Source of the DNA: Acidobacteriota bacterium
GTDB lineage: Bacteria > Acidobacteriota > Vicinamibacteria > Vicinamibacterales > UBA8438
Assembly: GCA_011523485.1 (NCBI GenBank)
Contig: WTGR01000559.1
Location: forward strand, 1-7,657
Length of the DNA: 7,657 nucleotides
Direction of reading: 5' to 3'
Part shown: piece by piece, positions 6,155 through 7,657 of the stretch
How the letters are laid out: each line of letters starts with the position of its first letter
How positions within the stretch are numbered: the stretch's first letter is position 1
The notes under the pieces: generated by a model
Seen by the model: only the letters and a program-made list of their open reading frames with translations
Databases searched by the model: none
What the model was told of the DNA's origin: nothing
Position numbers and translations under genes: made by a program

Positions 6155-6918
6155 AACACCCTCGCTTCTTCTCGCAGCAGCCGCACCAGCTCGCGCGCGG
6201 CCTCCGGCGCCGATCCGTCGATGAACCGGGTGGCGCTGGTCTTCTCCGGCACGTACAGCTCCAGAATCCGCTGCCCCTGCGCCGCGACGCCGTCGAGCTG
6301 CACCGTGCGAATCTCCTTCCGCTTCGCCGCCATGATGCCCCGGAGCGTGGCGTAGCGGAGCTGGTTGATGCCGCTCTGGATGGTGAGCAGGGCCGGCAGC
6401 GGCATGGCCACCCACTGGAACCAGCCGCTCTCCAGCTCGCGCTTGACCCGCAGGCCGGCGCCGTCCGCGGCGACGTCCACCTCCATGATGATGGTGGCGT
6501 GCGGCAGGCCGAGACGCTCCGCCAGGACGACGCCGGTCTGTCCGAAACCCTGGTCGTCGGACTGCAGCCCGGTCAGCACGAGGTCGAACGACTCGCCCTG
6601 CATCGCGGCCGCCAGCGCCGCCGCCACCGCGTCGGCCCCCGCCGCGGACAGCGCGTCGCTCTCGACGTGGATGGCCCGATCCGCGCCGCGCGCGAGCGCC
6701 TCGCGAATGACCTGGCTGATCCGGGCCGGACCCGCCGAGCAGACGACCACCTCGCCGCCGTGCCGCTCCTTCAGGCGCAGGGCCTCCTCGAGCGCGTAGG
6801 CATCGGGCTCGTTCATCTCGAAGCTGGCGTCGTCGTCACGGACCCACGTTGCGGATTCCGCCGGACGCAACGGCCAGTCGCGGGTCACGACCTGCTTGAT
6901 GCAAACGGCTGTCTTCAT
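6151..6918 (-). CDS. etfB: Electron transfer flavoprotein beta subunit
   Basis: A 255-residue partner of EtfA in the soluble electron-transfer flavoprotein. Visible: N-terminal MKTAVCIKQV; NEPDAYALEEALRLKE (36-51), the family's N-D-x-A-x-E-E-A-L block; a nucleotide-binding loop TGLQSDDQGFGQTG (116-129); and the EtfB signature VKRELESGWFQWVAMPLPAL (158-177) running into the recognition-loop region TLRGIMAAKRKE (191-202), which in characterised ETFs docks to acyl-CoA dehydrogenases. The loop keeps the QTG ending of canonical AMP-binding EtfB, which argues against the electron-bifurcating type; that is inference. ATG at 6918 is the only in-frame start nearby. The best Shine-Dalgarno, GAGGAG at 6932-6937, is 13 nt away, longer than usual. 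First gene of the etf block, 140 nt after fabF. Confidence 0.97.
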   Translation of the reverse strand: MKTAVCIKQVVTRDWPLRPAESATWVRDDDASFEMNEPDAYALEEALRLKERHGGEVVVCSAGPARISQVIREALARGADRAIHVESDALSAAGADAVAAALAAAMQGESFDLVLTGLQSDDQGFGQTGVVLAERLGLPHATIIMEVDVAADGAGLRVKRELESGWFQWVAMPLPALLTIQSGINQLRYATLRGIMAAKRKEIRTVQLDGVAAQGQRILELYVPEKTSATRFIDGSAPEAARELVRLLREEARVL

Positions 6919-6945
6919 CGTGCGTTCTTCGCTCCTCGGCGAGCC

Positions 6946-6962
6946 CCCGCCGGCGCGGCGGG
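6946..6962. repeat. GC-rich hairpin in the etfB leader
   Basis: CCCGCC at 6946-6951 pairs with GGCGGG at 6957-6962 around a 5-nt loop. On the etfB mRNA this hairpin sits 27-43 nt upstream of the start and just ahead of the GAGGAG. No T-run follows, so it is not an intrinsic terminator. It could affect ribosome access or be chance. Confidence 0.3.
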
Positions 6963-6978
6963 AACCCGATCAGAAAAC

Positions 6979-7013
6979 CGTCGCCGAACGCGACAACGAG
7001 GTCGCGCCGCGGC
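6979..7013. repeat. Duplicated intergenic element, copy B (leader of the etf operon)
   Basis: A 35-nt partner of 2746-2782. It carries the identical 16-mer at 6979-6994, then GGTCG (7000-7004) and GCCGCGGC (7006-7013). On this copy CGCGAC (6989-6994) can pair with GTCGCG (7001-7006) around 6 nt; copy A can form a different 6-bp stem at the equivalent place. It lies 60 nt upstream of etfB. Looser similarity continues to 7042, close to the fabF stop. Function unknown. Confidence 0.6.
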
Positions 7014-7058
7014 CTCCGCTTCCCGCCCGGCCAGGCCTCGCCGCCAGTCTGCGCCGCG

Positions 7059-7657
7059 CTACGCCCCGGACCGATAGCGCTTGAACAGAAGACTGGCGTT
7101 GGTGCCGCCGAACCCGAAGGAATTCGACAGCGCGTAGTCGATGGGCAACGCGCGCTGCGCGTTGGGCACGTAGTCGAGGTCGCAGTCGGGATCGGGATTG
7201 TCGAGATTGATCGTCGGCGGCACGATCTGGTGGCGCACCGCGAGCGCGGTGATGCCGGCCTCGAGTCCGCCGGCCGCGCCGAGCAGGTGTCCGGTCATCG
7301 ACTTGGTCGACGAGATCGCCAACGACGACGCGTGATCGCCGAAGCAGGTCTTGATGGCCAGGGTCTCGATGCGGTCGTTGTGCGGAGTGGAAGTGCCGTG
7401 TGCGTTGACGTAGTTCACGGCCGAGGGTTCGATCCCCGCCGATCGGACGGCGTTCTGCATGACCCGCACGGCGCCCGCGCCGTCCTCGCACGGAGCGGTC
7501 ATGTGATGCGCGTCGGCCGACATTCCGTAACCGACCAGCTCGCAGTAGATGCGGGACCCGCGCGTCCGGGCGCGGTCGAGGTCCTCGAGAATGACGACGC
7601 CGGCCCCCTCGCCCATGATGAAGCCGTCCCGGTCCCGGTCGAACGGGCGGCAGGCGC
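7059..7657 (-). CDS. fabF: Beta-ketoacyl-ACP synthase II, C-terminal 198 residues (5' end off the window)
   Basis: Condensing enzyme of type II fatty-acid synthesis that extends acyl-ACP with malonyl-ACP in the cytoplasm. The frame is open to the right edge; 198 codons of a protein normally about 410 long are present. Visible: [17 protein letters not shown] at the start of the visible part; catalytic His in [11 protein letters not shown] (codon 7398-7400); the conserved Lys (7302-7304) and second catalytic His (7287-7289) in [16 protein letters not shown]; and the C-terminal glycine-rich [17 protein letters not shown]. The nucleophile cysteine lies upstream, outside the window, so its presence cannot be checked. 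FabF is favoured over FabB by this signature set. It ends with TAG 140 nt before etfB; with no terminator visible between them, read-through into the etf operon is possible. Confidence 0.94.
   Translation of the reverse strand, partial: ACRPFDRDRDGFIMGEGAGVVILEDLDRARTRGSRIYCELVGYGMSADAHHMTAPCEDGAGAVRVMQNAVRSAGIEPSAVNYVNAHGTSTPHNDRIETLAIKTCFGDHASSLAISSTKSMTGHLLGAAGGLEAGITALAVRHQIVPPTINLDNPDPDCDLDYVPNAQRALPIDYALSNSFGFGGTNASLLFKRYRSGA

Noticed and set aside
6155..6415. Upstream extension of etfA by 87 codons.
   Set aside because: It overlaps the conserved end of etfB, shows no EtfA homology, and the GTG at the 4-nt overlap gives the normal family length.
6946..6962. Intrinsic terminator between fabF and etfB.
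   Set aside because: The stem is only 6 bp and no T-run follows on either strand. It lies close to the etfB ribosome binding site rather than after fabF.
6896..7084. 62-codon plus-strand open frame across the fabF-etfB gap.
   Set aside because: No ribosome binding site, Pro/Arg/Ala-rich shadow composition, and it covers the duplicated element on the non-coding side.
1..7657. tRNA, rRNA, CRISPR array, insertion sequence, phage or toxin-antitoxin genes.
   Set aside because: None seen. The window is almost fully occupied by recognisable housekeeping and metabolic genes, and no regular repeat-spacer pattern or transposase motif is present.

Overview
The window looks like ordinary chromosomal DNA from a very GC-rich bacterium (roughly 70% G+C by eye). 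Every gene I can support is on the minus strand, so transcription runs from high to low coordinates. Gene families and sequence style (a complete ETF/ETF-QO cassette, a high-GC leuS, a DUF374 acyltransferase of the kind found in Gram-negative lineages) fit a Gram-negative aerobic heterotroph. Acidobacteriota or a similar soil/marine MAG lineage is my guess from general resemblance and cannot be settled from the sequence alone.

Layout in order of transcription. (1) 7657-7059: the last 198 codons of a FabF-type beta-ketoacyl-ACP synthase; its 5' end lies outside the window. (2) A 140-nt gap holding one copy of a short repeat. (3) 6918-2825: a tight four-gene block, etfB - etfA - ETF:quinone oxidoreductase - DUF374 lysophospholipid acyltransferase. 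Its junctions are a 4-nt GTGA overlap, a 1-nt gap and another 4-nt GTGA overlap. (4) A 110-nt gap with the second copy of the repeat. (5) 2714-1677: a class II-like histone-deacetylase-fold amidohydrolase with a strong Shine-Dalgarno. (6) A 172-nt gap with a TACAAT box ending next to the following start codon. (7) 1504-1: the first 501 codons of leucyl-tRNA synthetase, running off the left edge.

How they work together: EtfAB collects electrons from acyl-CoA dehydrogenases during fatty-acid or amino-acid breakdown. ETF-QO, with FAD and a 4Fe-4S domain in one chain, passes them to membrane quinone. FabF and the acyltransferase concern the making of acyl chains and their attachment to lipid, so the cluster has a lipid/acyl theme. 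The HDAC-like enzyme might deacylate proteins or polyamines; a link to acyl-CoA metabolism is only inferred from position. LeuS is a housekeeping gene that may have its own promoter.

I found no RNA gene, CRISPR array, insertion sequence or phage gene, and no clear undescribed system. The most notable non-coding signal is a duplicated element of about 36 nt, with a perfect 16-nt core, in the leaders of both the etfB operon and the HDAC gene. All gaps between genes are shorter than 300 nt.
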